Shown piece by piece: positions 22,651 through 35,574 of a DNA stretch of 64,000 nt (position 1 is its first letter; every line of letters begins with the position of its first letter). A model generated the notes under the pieces. The model did no database searches. It was not told the origin of the DNA and saw nothing but the letters and a program-made list of their open reading frames with translations. Both the position numbers and the translations under genes were made by a program. The stretch comes from Fragum whitleyi (lineage: Eukaryota; Mollusca; Bivalvia; Cardiida; Cardiidae): contig OX411547.1 of NCBI GenBank assembly GCA_948146395.1, positions 63,617,610 to 63,681,609 of the forward strand. Direction: 5' to 3'.

Positions 22651-23436
22651 TGTACAGAATGGCCCTTATCCATAATGGTTTTGCTTTGCCGCTTTAGCAG
22701 TCTTATGTTGCTTAACAGCTTGTGGTCATATATAGCTTCATTTTGATATATAATAAACCTGGACATACTGCTTTTTCTTGGCAAATGAAGTGCCCTTAAA
22801 TGGGGTAAAAAACTTGCATGAACCTTAACATGCTTTTCTACATGACAGTCCATTTCCTTTGATGCAATATGTCACCAAACCGTAAAGTGCGCATGAACAG
22901 AGGATATCAAACATTATGTGAATCTTTCTTGCAAGCCTTCCCTAGAATGTAGTATTTGCGTTAAGAATGATTTTACACGAACGAAAGTCGTGACTTAAAG
23001 CACATTGTTTATATTTCGATAGTATGATTAAATTATTGATGGTATCGTTTTAATGTAAAATACAGCAATTGGCTAATACTTTTAATATGAAAAAAGTAAC
23101 AAGGCTAACTTCCCAGAAAAAATATATTTGTCTAGATTTACTTCTTATTATCTATCTGTAGTACAGAACAACATGAACATAGGGCTAACCTTAATCTGGA
23201 ATTCATGTAGTGTTTTAAAAGGGACTATAAAGCAGTTAATTGGATACATTTTGAAATCTCTAGTCTTTGAGAAATAAAGATGTTGGTGCTTCTTTATTTA
23301 TTTCTTTCTAATAACTTGGATTTAACAACAAGGGACACATACTTTTCAGTTTAGAGCAGGGACTAATGACACTTACGAGTATTAGCTTGACTACATGTAA
23401 AAAATATTTCGCATAGAAGAGATAAGTAATTGCTCG
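22651..23436. other. no gene seen
   Basis: AT-rich. The minus-strand frame at 22641-22853 begins inside the SINE and has no recognised domain. Confidence 0.4.
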
Positions 23437-23668
23437 TCTTAAAATATGTCTTTTATGCCTTGTGCGTTCCTTTTAAGTGATGATCCCTCCATATGCGTTC
23501 CTTGCAATGCATTTCCTATTCATCATATCTTGAAAGACTGCATTGACTTTGAACCAATTTGTAGATGTCTAATATCTATTTGACAACATTCCTACCAAAA
23601 CCATTATTGCTTATATGAATAATGTTCTTTGCAATAGCCTGTACCTTTCTTGACCCTTCCAAAGCTTT
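23437..23668 (+). pseudogene. LINE C-terminal fragment
   Basis: In one frame: LLSDDPSICVPCNAF then HHILKDCIDF, matching the cysteine/histidine pattern C-x2-C...H-x3-C at the end of the LINE at 30195-31612 (ICSPCNAPLTVKH there). A second part, LFDNIPTKTIIAYMNN, corresponds to the terminal F/L-x-x-I..Y motif. Only the extreme C-terminus survives. Confidence 0.65.
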
Positions 23669-23747
23669 CCAATCCCTTTCTTACATAAATTGGCCATACT
23701 CCAGTTTTTATTTACCATTAGTTATATGAATTGTCCTTGATTTACTC

Positions 23748-23990
23748 CTGCTTGAAAGGGTTTTACGCCGATTTCAACAAGCGTCCAGTTATATCTCGGC
23801 GGATGACGGCACTAACAATGGATTCCTAGTATTTCTCACATTTCTAAAACCAGTACATCCTTTTCTAGCCTCCAGCTGCTATCCCACATAGATCTATGAG
23901 TACAAACTCGTCGGAAAGAATTAGTACAGCCGTTGAAAATCGAACCCAGTACCTTTTGAATGATAGTCCGACGCACTAGTCCGACTAAAT
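23748..23990 (-). mobile_element. tRNA-derived SINE, diverged copy
   Basis: On the plus strand the tail (GGGTTTTACGCCGATTTCAAC), body (CTAGCCTCCAGCTGCTATC, then CACATAG) and part of the head (ATCGAACCCAGTACC, TAGTCCGACGCA) are recognisable. The start of the head is worn. Confidence 0.7.
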
Positions 23991-24454
23991 TTTAGACTTT
24001 TCCTATCAAAATTAATTTACGCGAAAGATGTGATTCTAGGTTATTTTGACCCTTTTCATACGAGGGTTGATTCAGAAATTCGTAAAGTGGGGTTATAAAA
24101 CTTTGGAAAAGTAGGCTTTCTGAATAAAAAATATACATTCATTTAATGCAAGATCTGTGCAATAAATGTGGAAATTTTTTAATGTGTAAGATATATAGCA
24201 GCTGTCCAGTGATAAATCTAAGACATAGACCCGCGCGTAGGCGGGGGAGTAAGAACGCCAAATGCGACGTCATTATTTACTCTTTTCTACTCAGTCTCTA
24301 TTTGTTCGTATGCATTTCTGCGCCTAATGATTAACTTGCAGAGATTATCCACATTCGATTTGGAACTCAAATTTGGGTACAGTCTCTATATGAAAAGAAT
24401 TTCTATTAAAATTGAGACCCAGGTGCAGGACCTTTATGTTTGGAAAATAATGAG

Positions 24455-25094
24455 AACAAGAGGACCATGAAGGTCCTAGATCGCTCACCCGAGTCTCTTG
24501 TGACCCCTGGGACATCATATTAATTAAATAGACAGATGTCAACAAGGAGATAATTTCTTTATAGGATCAATACCCTGGAATGTTTTCAGCCAGGAGCAAG
24601 GATATGCCAGTTCGCTCTTTGATTCCATGTAAAAGGATGCACCCAGGTGGAGCCCAAATGTGAGAGAAAAAGATTTTTGAAAATTTTCGTTTTTTACCCT
24701 TCGTGCTCAGAAGAGCTAAAAGGGATGTGCCCGGCTGGAGCCCAAATATGACCCCAGGGGCTTGATATGAACAAACTTGGTAGAGTTCCACTAGATGATG
24801 TTACATACCAAATATCAAAGTTGTCTGCCTTCTGATTTCAGAGAAGAAGATTTTTAAAGATTTTCCTATTTCCACCTTTTTTAAGGGTTAAGGGAGAGTT
24901 AAGGATTTATTTCATTTCTTTGAACAACTTTGGTAGAGCTTGAACCAAGGAACATCCCTGCAAATTTTCAGAAAGATTGGCCCACTGATTTAAGAGAAGA
25001 TGTTTTAAGAAATTGTGGACGACGCACGACTGACGACGGACAGTGCACGATCACAATAGCTCACATTGATCACTTCGTGCTCAGGTAAGCATAA
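24455..25094 (+). mobile_element. tandem-core element, short divergent core
   Basis: Head GAACAAGAGGACCATGAAGG (hairpin GGACC/GGTCC) then TCGCTCACCCGAG. The core is poorly repeated, with TTTAAAGATTTTC blocks and GGAACATCCCTGCAAATTTTC. The end has GACGACGCACGACTGACGAC and the hairpin-like GATCACTTCGTGCTCAGG, then a damaged TAAGCATAAAA. Two frames (24345-24545 and 24567-24791) are core readings. Confidence 0.75.
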
Positions 25095-25788
25095 AATGAG
25101 AATTATTGGGCCGACTTCTTTCTCTTTCAACTCCATCATACCATTCTTAATCCTCTAGTTAAGCCTGACGCTTCTAGAACATACTAGGTAACCAAAGAAA
25201 AAAATCTTTTTGTCAAAATAATATTTTTCTAAATTATCTGAAATGTTTGACTTGGTGAATAACTCATGGTAGTTAAGAAAGTCGAAAAAAATGGAATTCA
25301 CACTTTGGTGTTGACATCAGGGCACTTTTCACCAGAACAGTTCTTTCTTTTTTCTATGAAATCTTTAGAACTGTTTTTTTTGTCCTTAACCATTTGCTTT
25401 ATTTCAATGAATCCTGGCATAAATGTTCTTTGAGTGACCCACTTTATGAATTGACCAAGAAATTTTGATTGACCCCAGAAAAAGAGTGTGAGTGGTTGAG
25501 GCTAATTCACCAAAAAGTCTTTAAAACCCTTCACCAAAACCACTGCGCCAAAATGGCATGGGGTTGCTTTTTTGTGACCACTTTCTCAAGTTTTTCTAAA
25601 AATTATCATTGACCACCAAATAAGGGCTGGCATGGCGGGGACTCATCTTCATAGAAGAAATGTCCTTTTACCAGACCATTGAACCAATTTCAATCAAACT
25701 TTGTCCGATAATGTTCATTGTGAGAATCTCAAATGCTTACAAAAATGTTTGTCTTTTTCCCATGTTATATAGTATTGGTTCATTGTTA
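25095..25788. other. no gene; core-like scraps
   Basis: Segments such as CTTTGAGTGACCCACTTTATGAATTGACC near 25430 resemble the 155-bp core read on the minus strand (TTGGGTGACCC..TTGATTGACC). No gene is supported. Confidence 0.4.
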
Positions 25789-26554
25789 ACAAGAGGACAA
25801 AGATGGTTGCACACCTTCGCATCTTTGTCCTATTTAATATATCAAATTATCCAGCAGTCATAATTTTGCTTTTATGATTTAAGGCCTCTAAGACTGTAAA
25901 GCCCATTTTCCCGTAATATGGCACGATTCCTTTCCATTTTGAAAAGGGTTCATCCTTTTGACCTGACAAACATTCAGACCAAGTTTCATGAAGATAGAAC
26001 CATTTTCGCAGCCCCTAGAATGTAAACAAGAAAATTGGAATTCAGGTCCCTTTTCATGTGATATGGCACAAGCCCTTCCTATTGTCAATAGGGTCCATCC
26101 TTGTGACCTGACAAACATTCTGACAAAGTTTCATGGAGATTTTACGACGCTTGTAGAGCGTAAACAATAAAAAATATAATTAAGGCCCTTTTCCCGTGAT
26201 ATGGCACAGATACTTCCCATTTTCAATGGGGTTCATCCCTGTGACCCGACAAACATTCTGACCAAGTTTCATGAAGATTGGACAGAATTTTGTGGCCTCT
26301 AGAGTATAAACAAGAAAATTGTCATTAACCCCCCCATTTTTCCATGATATGGCACGTATCCTTCCCATTATCAATAGGGTTCATCCTTTTGACATGCCAA
26401 ATATTTTGACCAATTTCAAAAGGGTTGGTCAATATTTGTGGCCGCTAGAGTCTTAACACTTAAATTGTTGACGTCTGACGACAGACGATGTTCAACCGAC
26501 ATTAAATGATCCAAAAGCTCACTTTGAGCACAATGTGCTCAGGTGAGCTAAAAA
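25789..26554 (+). mobile_element. tandem-core element with a 12-bp head hairpin
   Basis: The head begins TAACAAG and then has a perfect 12-bp stem: AGGACAAAGATG (25794-25805), a 14-base loop, and CATCTTTGTCCT (25820-25831). The core has three to four 145-bp-type monomers (ACAAGAAAATTG at 26026 and 26310, CAAACATTCTGACCAAG). It ends GACGTCTGACGACAGACG and a hairpin GAGCACAATGTGCTC then AGGTGAGCTAAAAA. Confidence 0.85.
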
Positions 26555-26620
26555 TCCATCAATGCACATCCTTTATATAAAAGGAGAACTTTTCCTTTTT
26601 AGAATCTATAGCATTATATA

Positions 26621-28740
26621 CTGAACTCCAAAAGAAACGTCCACAAATATATGTTCTCTTAATAACTTAACCGTTCATGACTTTATTGAATTTTTTAGCT
26701 CACCTGAGCACAACGTGCTCAAGATGAGCTTTTGTGATCATCTTTTGTCCGTCGTCCGTCGGAAGTCAAAAACAATTCTATAAACACTTCTCATCAGTTA
26801 CCAATGGGCCGATTTCAACAAAACTTGACAGAAATGTTCCTTGGGTGATCCTTCTCAAAACTTGTTCGTGAATTTTTGATTGACCCAAAATTTTGGCGTG
26901 GTTTATTTGGAGCCCGAAATTTTTAACATCTTCTCCTCAGTAACCAATGGCAGGATTTCAACTAAACTTGGTAGAAATCTTCCTTGGGTGACCCTTCTCA
27001 AAACTTGTTCGTGTTTTTTTGATTGACCCAAAAAATGGGCGTCGCTAGGGGGGAGGGGCTTGTTTAGAGCCCGAAATTTTTAAACAGCTTCTCCTCAGTA
27101 ACAAATGGGCCGATTTCAACCAACCTTGGCAGAAATGTTCCTTGGGTGACCCTTCTTAAAACTTGTTCGTGGATTTTTGATTGACTCCCAAATAAGGGCA
27201 TGTCAGGGCAGGGCTGGTTTTGAGCCCGAATTTCTTTTACATCTTCTCCTCAGTAACCAATGAGCCGATTAAGACCAAACTAAGCAAGTATGTTTCTTGT
27301 GTGACCATTTTCAAAGCTTGCTCGGTGATTGTTGATTTTTCCTTAAATATAGGCGTGGCAGGAAAGGGCTCATTTAGAGCCTGAAACTTTTTAACATCTT
27401 CTCCTCAGTACCCAGAGGGCAGATTTCAACCAAACTTGGCAGAAATGTTCCTTGGGTCACCTTTCTCAAAACCGTTTCTTGGATTTTGATTAAACCCTAA
27501 ATATGGGCGTGGCAGGGCAGGGCTCATGTTGGGCCCGAAATCTTTGAACATCTCCTCAGTAACCAAAAGGAATTTTCAACCAAACTTTGAAGAAATGTTC
27601 TTTGGATCATCTTTCTCAAAACCTTTTAGTGGATTTCGATTGAACCTTTAAAATTGGCGTGTCAGGGCAGGGCTTTTTTTGAGCCCGAAATCTTTAAACA
27701 TCTTCTCCTCAGTAACCAAAAGGAGGATTTCAACTTAGCTTGACAGAAATGTTCCTTGGATGACCCTTCTCATAACTTGTTTGTGGATTTTGATTGACCT
27801 TTAAATATGGGCGTGGAAGGCAGGGGCCTATATTAGAGCCCAAAATTTGTAAACCCTTTCTCCTTGGTAACCAATGGGTCAATTTCTACCAAACTTGGCA
27901 AAACGTTCCTTGGGTGACGCTTCTCAAAACTTATACAGGGATTTTTTATTGCTCTACGCAATTATGTGAAATAACATCTTCTCAACTACTAGGCAAATGT
28001 GAATGAATTTTTGTCAGAAACTTACTTAGGTTAGATTCACTGGACCTATGAAATTCAGGTAAGCGCTTAAGGGGCATTCTTGCCCTCTTGTTTTAATACC
28101 TGTGAAATCGACTTTCAATTCTAGACAGATCTTTCTACTGTTAGGCGCCATGTTCCTTTTCGTAGCAACGCTCTTTAAGTAAACGTGTTTTCCTAAGCTT
28201 TTCGGGTCTGGTGCACAAAGGTTTGTTTAAACATTTTAATGAACATTGAAAGACATTTAGCATCTAGCCATAAACTGTTTAAAAACTTGAACTTGAGGGT
28301 TGTTTTAAAATATTTAAGCTTCATTGAACAGTTTTCTGATAGAATCTCTAGGACTGTTGCAGCTAATCATGTGTTTGAGTCTTAGCTCGCTACTGCGAAG
28401 ACAAGATACCGACAATTAATCGAACTATTGTTTTACAATAGTTGTCGTTTTGCTTATAATTGGCATACTACAAATTAACAAATCTTGTCGACAATGTGAC
28501 TCCTGTGAACGCTAATATAATTAATTTCAGAGCACTCAGGCTGGTTTTCACAATAAACATTGTCGATGTAGTCAAGCGAGGCGTATCTGTTTAACAACGG
28601 TCTCGGGTAGCATCTTTATTTCATTCGATATAAGCGACTATATGGTTGTCTTACAATAAAGTGTAAAGAAATATTAAATTCATATAAAGGTTTTTAATGA
28701 TTTCAATTTATATTGTGTGGACGTTTCTTTTGCAGTAAAG
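26621..28740. mobile_element. TA-flanked non-autonomous element, split by an insertion
   Basis: Left end CTGAACTCCAAAAGAAACGT at 26621; the right end read on the opposite strand is CTTTACTGCAAAAGAAACGT, both followed by CCACA. TA lies outside each end (26619-26620; 28741-28742). A tandem-core element (26692-28093) interrupts it; without that the element is about 0.7 kb. No transposase is visible. Ends and TA suggest a Tc1/mariner-type relative (inference). Confidence 0.7.
26692..28093 (-). mobile_element. tandem-core element, 155-bp type, inverted
   Basis: Read on the plus strand it starts TTTTTTAGCTCACCTGAGCAC with its hairpin, then GTCCGTCGTCCGTCGG. About eight monomers follow, with CTCCTCAG at 26933, 27091, 27246, 27401, 27552 and 27705 (period about 155). 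Each has CCGATTTCAACCAAACTTGG, TTCCTTGGGTGACCC and GGGCGTGGCAGGG. The head at the far end is reduced to GCGCTTAAGGGGCATTCTTGCC then CTCTTGTTTT. It carries the same monomer as 7226-7889 and 62943-63637. Confidence 0.85.
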
Positions 28741-28880
28741 TATATTTTTTGAAAACGGGTGTCCATTTAAGGTTAAGCCTTCACTTTCTGCCAATTTGTG
28801 GCCTCTTCACAAATTTCCTTGTCACTGCCATATCTTACTGAGGTTTTCATTGCTATATTTGAAAGCCGGTGTAGCGGTGC
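28094..28880. other. right part of the TA-flanked element, then spacer
   Basis: 28094-28740 completes the element described at 26621-28740. From 28741 to 28880 no gene or RNA is seen. Confidence 0.45.
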
Positions 28881-28889
28881 AGGCCCTCT

Positions 28890-30200
28890 CAGGTCTCACC
28901 TGGGCACGAAACGTTCAAGTTGAACTACTGTGGTAAGGTGGATGTCCGTCGTGCGATGTCCGTCGACAATCGTCACTTTTAGCCTTGTACGCGCTCTTGA
29001 GGCCACATTTTGTGCCGATAAACCTGATATTTAGTCAGAATGATTGTCTTGATATAATCTCGGGCGAGTAAAAAATGGAAAACTAGTGTCAAACTATGTC
29101 GCGGGGTCAAATATTTGGAAACCTTGAATGCACTCTAGAAGCCACAATTTTTGCATGATCAACCTGAAATTTGGTCAGAATGATTGTCTTTATGAAAATC
29201 AGATGATTTTGAAATTGGGGGTCAACTGGGTCAAAAACGAGGTCAAAGGGTCAAATCTTAAAAAAAAATACATTGTACGCAGTCTAGAGGCCGCATTTCT
29301 TGCCCAATCAATCTTAAATTTGGTAAGGCTGATTGTTTTAATGAAGTCTCGGATGAGTTCGAAATTGGGTCAACTGATCAAACTAGGTCAAGAGGTCAAT
29401 TCTAAGAAAAACTGTGTATGCACTCTTGAGACCACATTTTGTTCACGATCAACATGAAATGTGGTCAATGATTGTCTTGGTAAAATCTTGCCCAATCAAC
29501 CGGAAATTTGGTCAGGATGATTGTCATGATGAAATCTCGGATGAGTTCGAAACTGGGTCAACTGATCAAACTAGGTCAAAGGTTCAACTCTAAGAAAAAC
29601 CTTGTATGCACTCTTGAGACCACATTTTGTTCACGATCAACCTGAAATTTTGTCATTGATTGTCTTGATAAAATCTTGGACGAGTTTGAAATTGGGTCAA
29701 CTAGGGTCAAAAACTAGGACACGGGGTAAAATCTTACAACATCTAGAATGCACTATAGAAGTCACAGTTTTTGTTTCATAAATCTGAAATTTGGTCAGAA
29801 TGATTTTCTTGGATCTACGGATGAGTTTGAAATTGGGTCTACTGGGCTCAAAAACTAGGTGACGGGGTCAAATCTTAGAAAAACCTTGAATGCACTCTAG
29901 AGGCCACATCTTATGCCGATCAACTGAAATTTCGTCAGAAAGATTGAATTGATTCAATTTTAGTTGAGATTGAAATGTGGACAGCTGGGGTCAATAACAA
30001 GTCCATGGAGTAGAATCATAGAAAAATCTTGTTAGTCATCCTGAAATTTGACAAAAAAGATTGTCTAGTTTATACAACCGACATCATTGTTTGGCTAAGT
30101 GTCATTCATTCATCATTCTTTTTCTTAATCTACTTTATTTTTAAAATTTGAGACAGATCATTCAGGTGAGCGATAACGGTCTACTATAGCCCCCTTGTTC
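28890..30200 (-). mobile_element. tandem-core element, GGTCA-rich core, inverted
   Basis: The plus-strand start CTCACCTGGGCACGAAAC and GTCCGTCGTGCGATGTCCGTC are a worn 3' module. About eight monomers follow, each with CACTCTAGAGGCCACA, GATCAACCTGAAATTTGGTC, GAATGATTGTCTTGAT, ATTGGGTCAACT and AACTAGGTCAA. It finishes CAGGTGAGCGATAACGGTC and CCCCCTTGTTC, the inverted head. The monomer corresponds to the reverse complement of the one at 56722-58288. The plus-strand frame 29128-29457 is a core reading. Confidence 0.8.
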
Positions 30201-31612
30201 TCTGATATCTCGAATAGTTTTGACAAGTTGTCGATTGTGAGAACGTGTTTGTTGTTGATAAATCTATTAATCTGTTCCTACTTTGACTCCCTTGTTAATG
30301 TCTTTTTCGTTCTATGTAAAATATGGCGAATCCGTACAGAATCCAAAATTATTGAACAGACAGCATATCAAAACCGACGTTTACGTTGCGGAGCAGATAT
30401 CAATTCTCTAGAGGACGTGTCAGAACATTTTGTTCCTGATGTTCCTTTGTGGGCGTCTAAAATCCACACGTTTCTTCATCATCTTGCTTCAAGCATTAAG
30501 GATACGACAGATCCATCTATTTATAAACAAAGTTTTTGGAAGTCAAAGACAAATATAAATCACATGAAGAGATATATACAGACGGTTCAAAAGATGGGGA
30601 ACAAGTTGCTTCAGCCACTATTGTAGATGGCGGAAAGTAACATTCCGTAGGCCATTGATCTTGCACTTGATCATCGGATCACAGAATGTTTCTCCCGCTA
30701 TATTATTTACACTGACTCTACGTCAAGTATGCAGCGATTGAGAAAATAGACAATCGAATTAAAGTTAGATTACTGGAGAAAATTGCTGATCTTGATGATA
30801 TTGATCTTCTTTTTTTTGGCTTCCAAGCCACATAGGTATTCGTGGTTATGAAGAGGCCGATAAAGCTGCCAAGGAGGCACTACCACTAGAAATTTTACCA
30901 TTTGAAGTACCTTTTACTGTTTTAAAACCTTCGATAAATGGTTTCGTTCAGGATGTATGGAAGAACTGTTAGTCCGATCAAGCGAAACACAGAAATTAAT
31001 TATATTCTGTTCGTCAGGATCTTTGCGTTTGGTTGCCTGGTTTCAGGACTAACCGTCGCGATGAGCTTATTTTGATTCGTTTACACATTGGTCATTCACA
31101 CCTTACACACTCCTACTACCTTTTAAATGGAGTAGATATGCCAATTTGTAGTCCATGTAACGCTCCCCTTACTGTCAAACATGTTTCTATAGATTGTAAA
31201 GATTTTCTTTTACTAGAGATATATTTTTTTTTCATGTTGACATTTTGAAGAACCTATTTGATTATGTAAACTTAGTTGACTCTATTTTTGACTTTATGAA
31301 AGCCATTAATTTGTATAGTAACATTTGATTTTAATTTCATTTGATTATGAACGTTTATTTTAATTTTAATTTCTTTATTTAGTGAATTTTGATCAAGATT
31401 TCTCTTGAGACTTGCAATTATTTCTTTACATTTTAACCCTTTATAATGTTTTTTCTTAATCTACTTACGACGATTTGTTTCATATTGGGTTTCGTTTTTT
31501 TTAGATTTTAATATTTACTTGACGTTTTTTATAATTCTTTATTTTTAAAATGTTTTGCGACCAAAATGACTTCAATTGTCGACGGGCCATAAAACAATAT
31601 TAATTCATTCAA
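30195..31612 (+). pseudogene. LINE 3' part with RNase H domain
   Basis: 5'-truncated non-LTR retrotransposon with a recognisable RNase H: EEIYTDGSKDGEQVA at about 30566-30610 (first catalytic Asp), then a shifted frame with IIYTDSTSSMQ near 30705 (TDS motif), EKIADLDDIDLL near 30775 and PSHIGIRGYEEADKAAKEA near 30830-30880 (last catalytic Asp region, one frameshift). The C-terminal part is RLHIGHSHLTHSYYLLNG at about 31080-31133 and a C-x2-C..H-x3-C pattern (CSPCNAPLTVKH). The 3' end reads GACGGGCCATAAAACAATA near 31580. RT-RNase H LINEs of this order belong to the I/Nimb-like groups (knowledge; assignment tentative). Stops and frameshifts make it dead. Confidence 0.8.
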
Positions 31613-34600
31613 AATCGCCTTTCTTATATTTTCAGGGAAGAAATCAAAGTATTTTGTTATTATATCTCGGTTGCTTTAAGAGAAAATTCTAGGTTCTCCA
31701 ATAAATTTTACTTTATTGGCGTAATATAGCCTGGGTGTCTTATTTCACGAAGAAGAAATCAAATTTCATGTTCATGTCCACTTGCTGAAGACTACTTAGA
31801 ATATTTGCATGACGCTGTGTCCGTTTTTAAATTCTTTTCTTTACACATGTTCAAATCGTAAACTACGGGATAAATTTCATAAACACACAGTTATAATCCT
31901 TTGGTGACCCTCTTTCAAAGATGTTCATAAAAATTTTACCCAATGAAACAAGCGGCTTTTATAGGCGGGTATAATTTTCGTATATGGTAAAAGTTGCCTT
32001 CTCAGAAACTAAATGATGGATATCAGCTAAATTTCATTGATCCTTTATCAGTCAAAATTATTGTAAATGGATAAAAATATTACCTTTACGAGAGAAGTCA
32101 TTTTGTATATATGAACATTTTATAAATTGGGAACTTATATTTTTAATCAGAAACTAAGAATTGCATATCAAGTAAATTTCATTGGACTGATCATTGACCG
32201 ACCATCTATCAACCTATTAAGAACTAATAAGATGAATATAACTTTCCTTGCAAATGTTCATTCTATATACGATAAATGTATATCGTGGAATACATTTATC
32301 GTGGAAACTTTGAAAATCATTTTCTGCATAATAAAACGATGGATTTCGACCAAACTTTTTAGGAACAATCATTAGTTGATATTTTAACAGACTGCAAAAC
32401 AATATCTTATTTGGATGGAATATGCCTCTTATAAAGTTAAGAACATCGTTAATTTAACAAGCTAAATATAATGGGAATGAAATTGAATGACTGAAAGGAA
32501 GGAGTTTTTAATGAATTTGACGGGAGGCAATCCAAAATCGCAAATTTTGATCATCTTGATTAAGTACCTCCCTTTAATAAAATATGTAAATTATACATAA
32601 AACTATGTCTTCATGAACCATTCAGACAATTACAAAATTCATTTAAGTCAGGAACCGTGGATTTTATCCAGCCATTTTATTTTGAATGTAGTTGTTGACC
32701 TTATTTATTTGGTGATGTTGGAGCGTTTTTTAATTATTTCTGTGAGATTTTTGGAATGAATGAATGGAACGCTGAGTGATCGATTAAGAAGGTCATTAAT
32801 CAATGCTCAGGTCTTTTTCTTTTCGACATCAAAAACAAAACCAAATCCTCGTGACAAGCATACTTTTATTGCTAAGTAATGGAAGGTAATTGCTAAAAGG
32901 ATTATAAGTTAAAAAGAAGGAAAACCATTTTTAAGTTTTATTATAATTAAATGCGCGACGTTTCGGCCATCAATCCTTTCAAGATAGTTTGGAGTCAAAT
33001 CTATGCCCATTCGTCGAAGGTAATAACTTGCGGTAAAATAGCGAAAACCAAGTTTGCGTTAATTTTGTTTAATCGTATTTCACTGATAAGGTAGAAAAGT
33101 TTTTATATTTATATATGTCAAATTCAGTCACAAAAAGACATCCACATTCTAAACAGTGATCTCACATGCGGAAATTTTGGATGATTTAAATACCATTCAA
33201 AGTAAACGCTAACTTCAAAATTTGAAATTATTAGTTACAAAAGCGAAGTTTTCCGATTAACAAACGTTCCATACAGTATCAAAATGTAATCGCCCTAACT
33301 GTGGATTAAGCCGTCTTAGAGAAGGCCAAAGTTACAAACTTAAGCGTGAAAAACATCGTGGAGAAAGATAGGATGAACTGCGACTTAAAAATGTAATCAG
33401 TACATTTACAAATTATACATTAGTGTACTATCGAAGAATTAATTGGATAACAATCGACCTACGCAAAAGGATGACACTTCATCGACAACATTCTCGACAT
33501 AAAAAGAGATCGAATGCTTAAAGTCAGTCAATATATAGCCCAATGTTCCAAGACCGACCATTTATTCAGAGTTTCTCCAATCTAAAAATGATGTATGACA
33601 GTAATGTTTGGACAAGAAAAAAAAGAAAAGACTTTATTAAGCTATATAAAATGAATTAAATTGATTTGACTTTTTTAACGTTACACAGAGTGCATCCCCT
33701 GTTTAGTCTGAATATGACGTTGCGTACGTCGTGACGTTGTTTTCTTAGTTACGACAAATAATTCTCCTAATGATCGAATGTGAAACCGGTTGAGGATTTT
33801 CGACAGGTTTCACAATGCTCTTTAGGAGGAATAATGTCATTACTATGAAGATAACGTAACGGCGTCAAAACAAACGACGGTTCAAGATGCAAGAGACGCC
33901 ACCCTATGTGACGCCCAAAAATGTCAATTCAGTTTTGGTGTGTGTAATGTGGAGTAAGAAGTTTTTTCTTATTGTTTTCTTGCGCTCGTGTTTAATCTTA
34001 TTCTCGACACAGAAATCGTATATTCTTTTAGTGAACTAAACAATTATGACGCATCTTGATTGAATTCTATTAGGACTGAAGTGCTGTAATAGATTGAGTA
34101 AAAGATGTGTCGCCTAGAGCAATTCAAATTTGGTTAGACTTTGCCTAGTAGAAGTTTTTGACCGAGAATGACCAATTTAGAGATGTGCTTCAGTTAATCA
34201 TTCTTTGATCAATGATTGAGTCAGCATGTTGTTCCTGAGCAAAAATAAGGTTTTTCTATTGTATGACATTGAACTCTATAAACCAACGTGACCTCTTTTT
34301 GAAGATAACCTTGATATCATTCAGATAAATGACTATTATTTTGACATGTAATAAGAAGAAATAAGGTTGTTGTCTATTCTTCGATTTAATGGCCCTCTTT
34401 AAGATAAAGCATGACATATTTTTTTGAAAATAGCCTTGATTCCAGGAAGTTAAATATTCTGACAAAAATTGCCAATGATTTGAATGAGCTACCAAAGGCC
34501 AAAAGGATCTATATATCTTTCTTGATTATTGTTCGAATAACTATAAAGCCTATTTAACTGAAAAAATGAAAATGAATCTTATATCATCAATTTCTTCACA

Positions 34601-35078
34601 GTTTTGGTTTTGATTTGTCTGGATTCCAACAAAGTGTAGCAGATTACAAAGAAAAATGCTTAATGTGATAACCATTCATGGAGAACGAGATATTGCTAAC
34701 GGAGGAATGCACGCAATGTCCCTGCTGGACTTCGTCCAGTGAAGCTTATTTGCGATATTGGATTACCTGCCTTTAATTTTATTCAAACACAGATGGCCTG
34801 TACTAATTTAAGTTAATTCCAAAATCTATCAAATACTATAAACTTTGTCAATTTTACGATAGTGTTCACTGTAACACATTTTAAGTTAATCAATTGTACC
34901 AATCGTCTCAAAAGAGAAGATTATTTAACTTTTCAAAGTTTTAAAGCCTATAATTATGGAATATACAAGGTTTACCGCACATTTAAAAAGAAAAAGTTAA
35001 CCAAGGAATATTCATGCAACATTTTATTGAACCTTTTCAGCAAAGGGGGGTAGAAGATGATTCTAAACGAAAATGAGG
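31613..35078. other. long stretch with no convincing gene
   Basis: AT-rich. The block 33780-33930 recurs near 61560-61690 (see findings), and a GAATGAATGA-type motif lies at 32720-32783. Frames at 32127-32375, 34256-34495 and 34862-35053 have no recognisable domain. A small hairpin (CTGGACTTCGTCCAG) lies near 34725. Confidence 0.35.
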
Positions 35079-35574
35079 CACAAGAGGAACCTGAGGGCCC
35101 TAAATCGCTCACATGATATTACAAGTAAATTATCAGTAATACTCCTTTTCCTGTGATATGTCATGAACCTTCCCATTTTCAACAGAGTTCATTCTTGTGA
35201 CCTAGCAAACATTTTGACCAAGTTTCATGAAGATTGGACCATATTTGTGGCCACTTGAGTATAAACAAGAAACTTATCATAAAGGGCCCTTTTCCCGTCA
35301 CCGATCCTTCCCTTTTTCAATAGAGTTCATCCTCATAACCTATCAAACATTCTGACAAAGTTTCATGAAGATTGGACCATATTTTCGGCTTCTAAAGTGT
35401 AAACAAGAAAATTGTCATTTGGCTGGGGCGGGGACTATAGAAAAAAGTAATTAAAGTGTAACACAAGGAACAGTTCTGCCGAACTGCATTGACATTAGCA
35501 AAATGGCTTTAGTGAAGAAGATTTTAACACGGACGGACGAACGCACGATGACATGACAATAGTTCGGAGCTAAA
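35079..35574 (+). mobile_element. tandem-core element, 145-bp type, worn end
   Basis: Head CACAAGAGGAACCTGAGGGC then CCTAAATCGCTCACATG. Two monomers follow with GACCAAGTTTCATGAAGATT and AACAAGAAA. The 3' module is decayed: GGACGGACGAACGCACGATG, then AGTTCGGAGCTAAAA without the usual hairpin. Confidence 0.75.

Noticed and set aside
30195..30626. 143-codon plus-strand frame as a host protein
   Set aside because: A different frame of the same stretch gives YTDGSKDG, an RNase H motif; the open frame is a shifted reading of a LINE.
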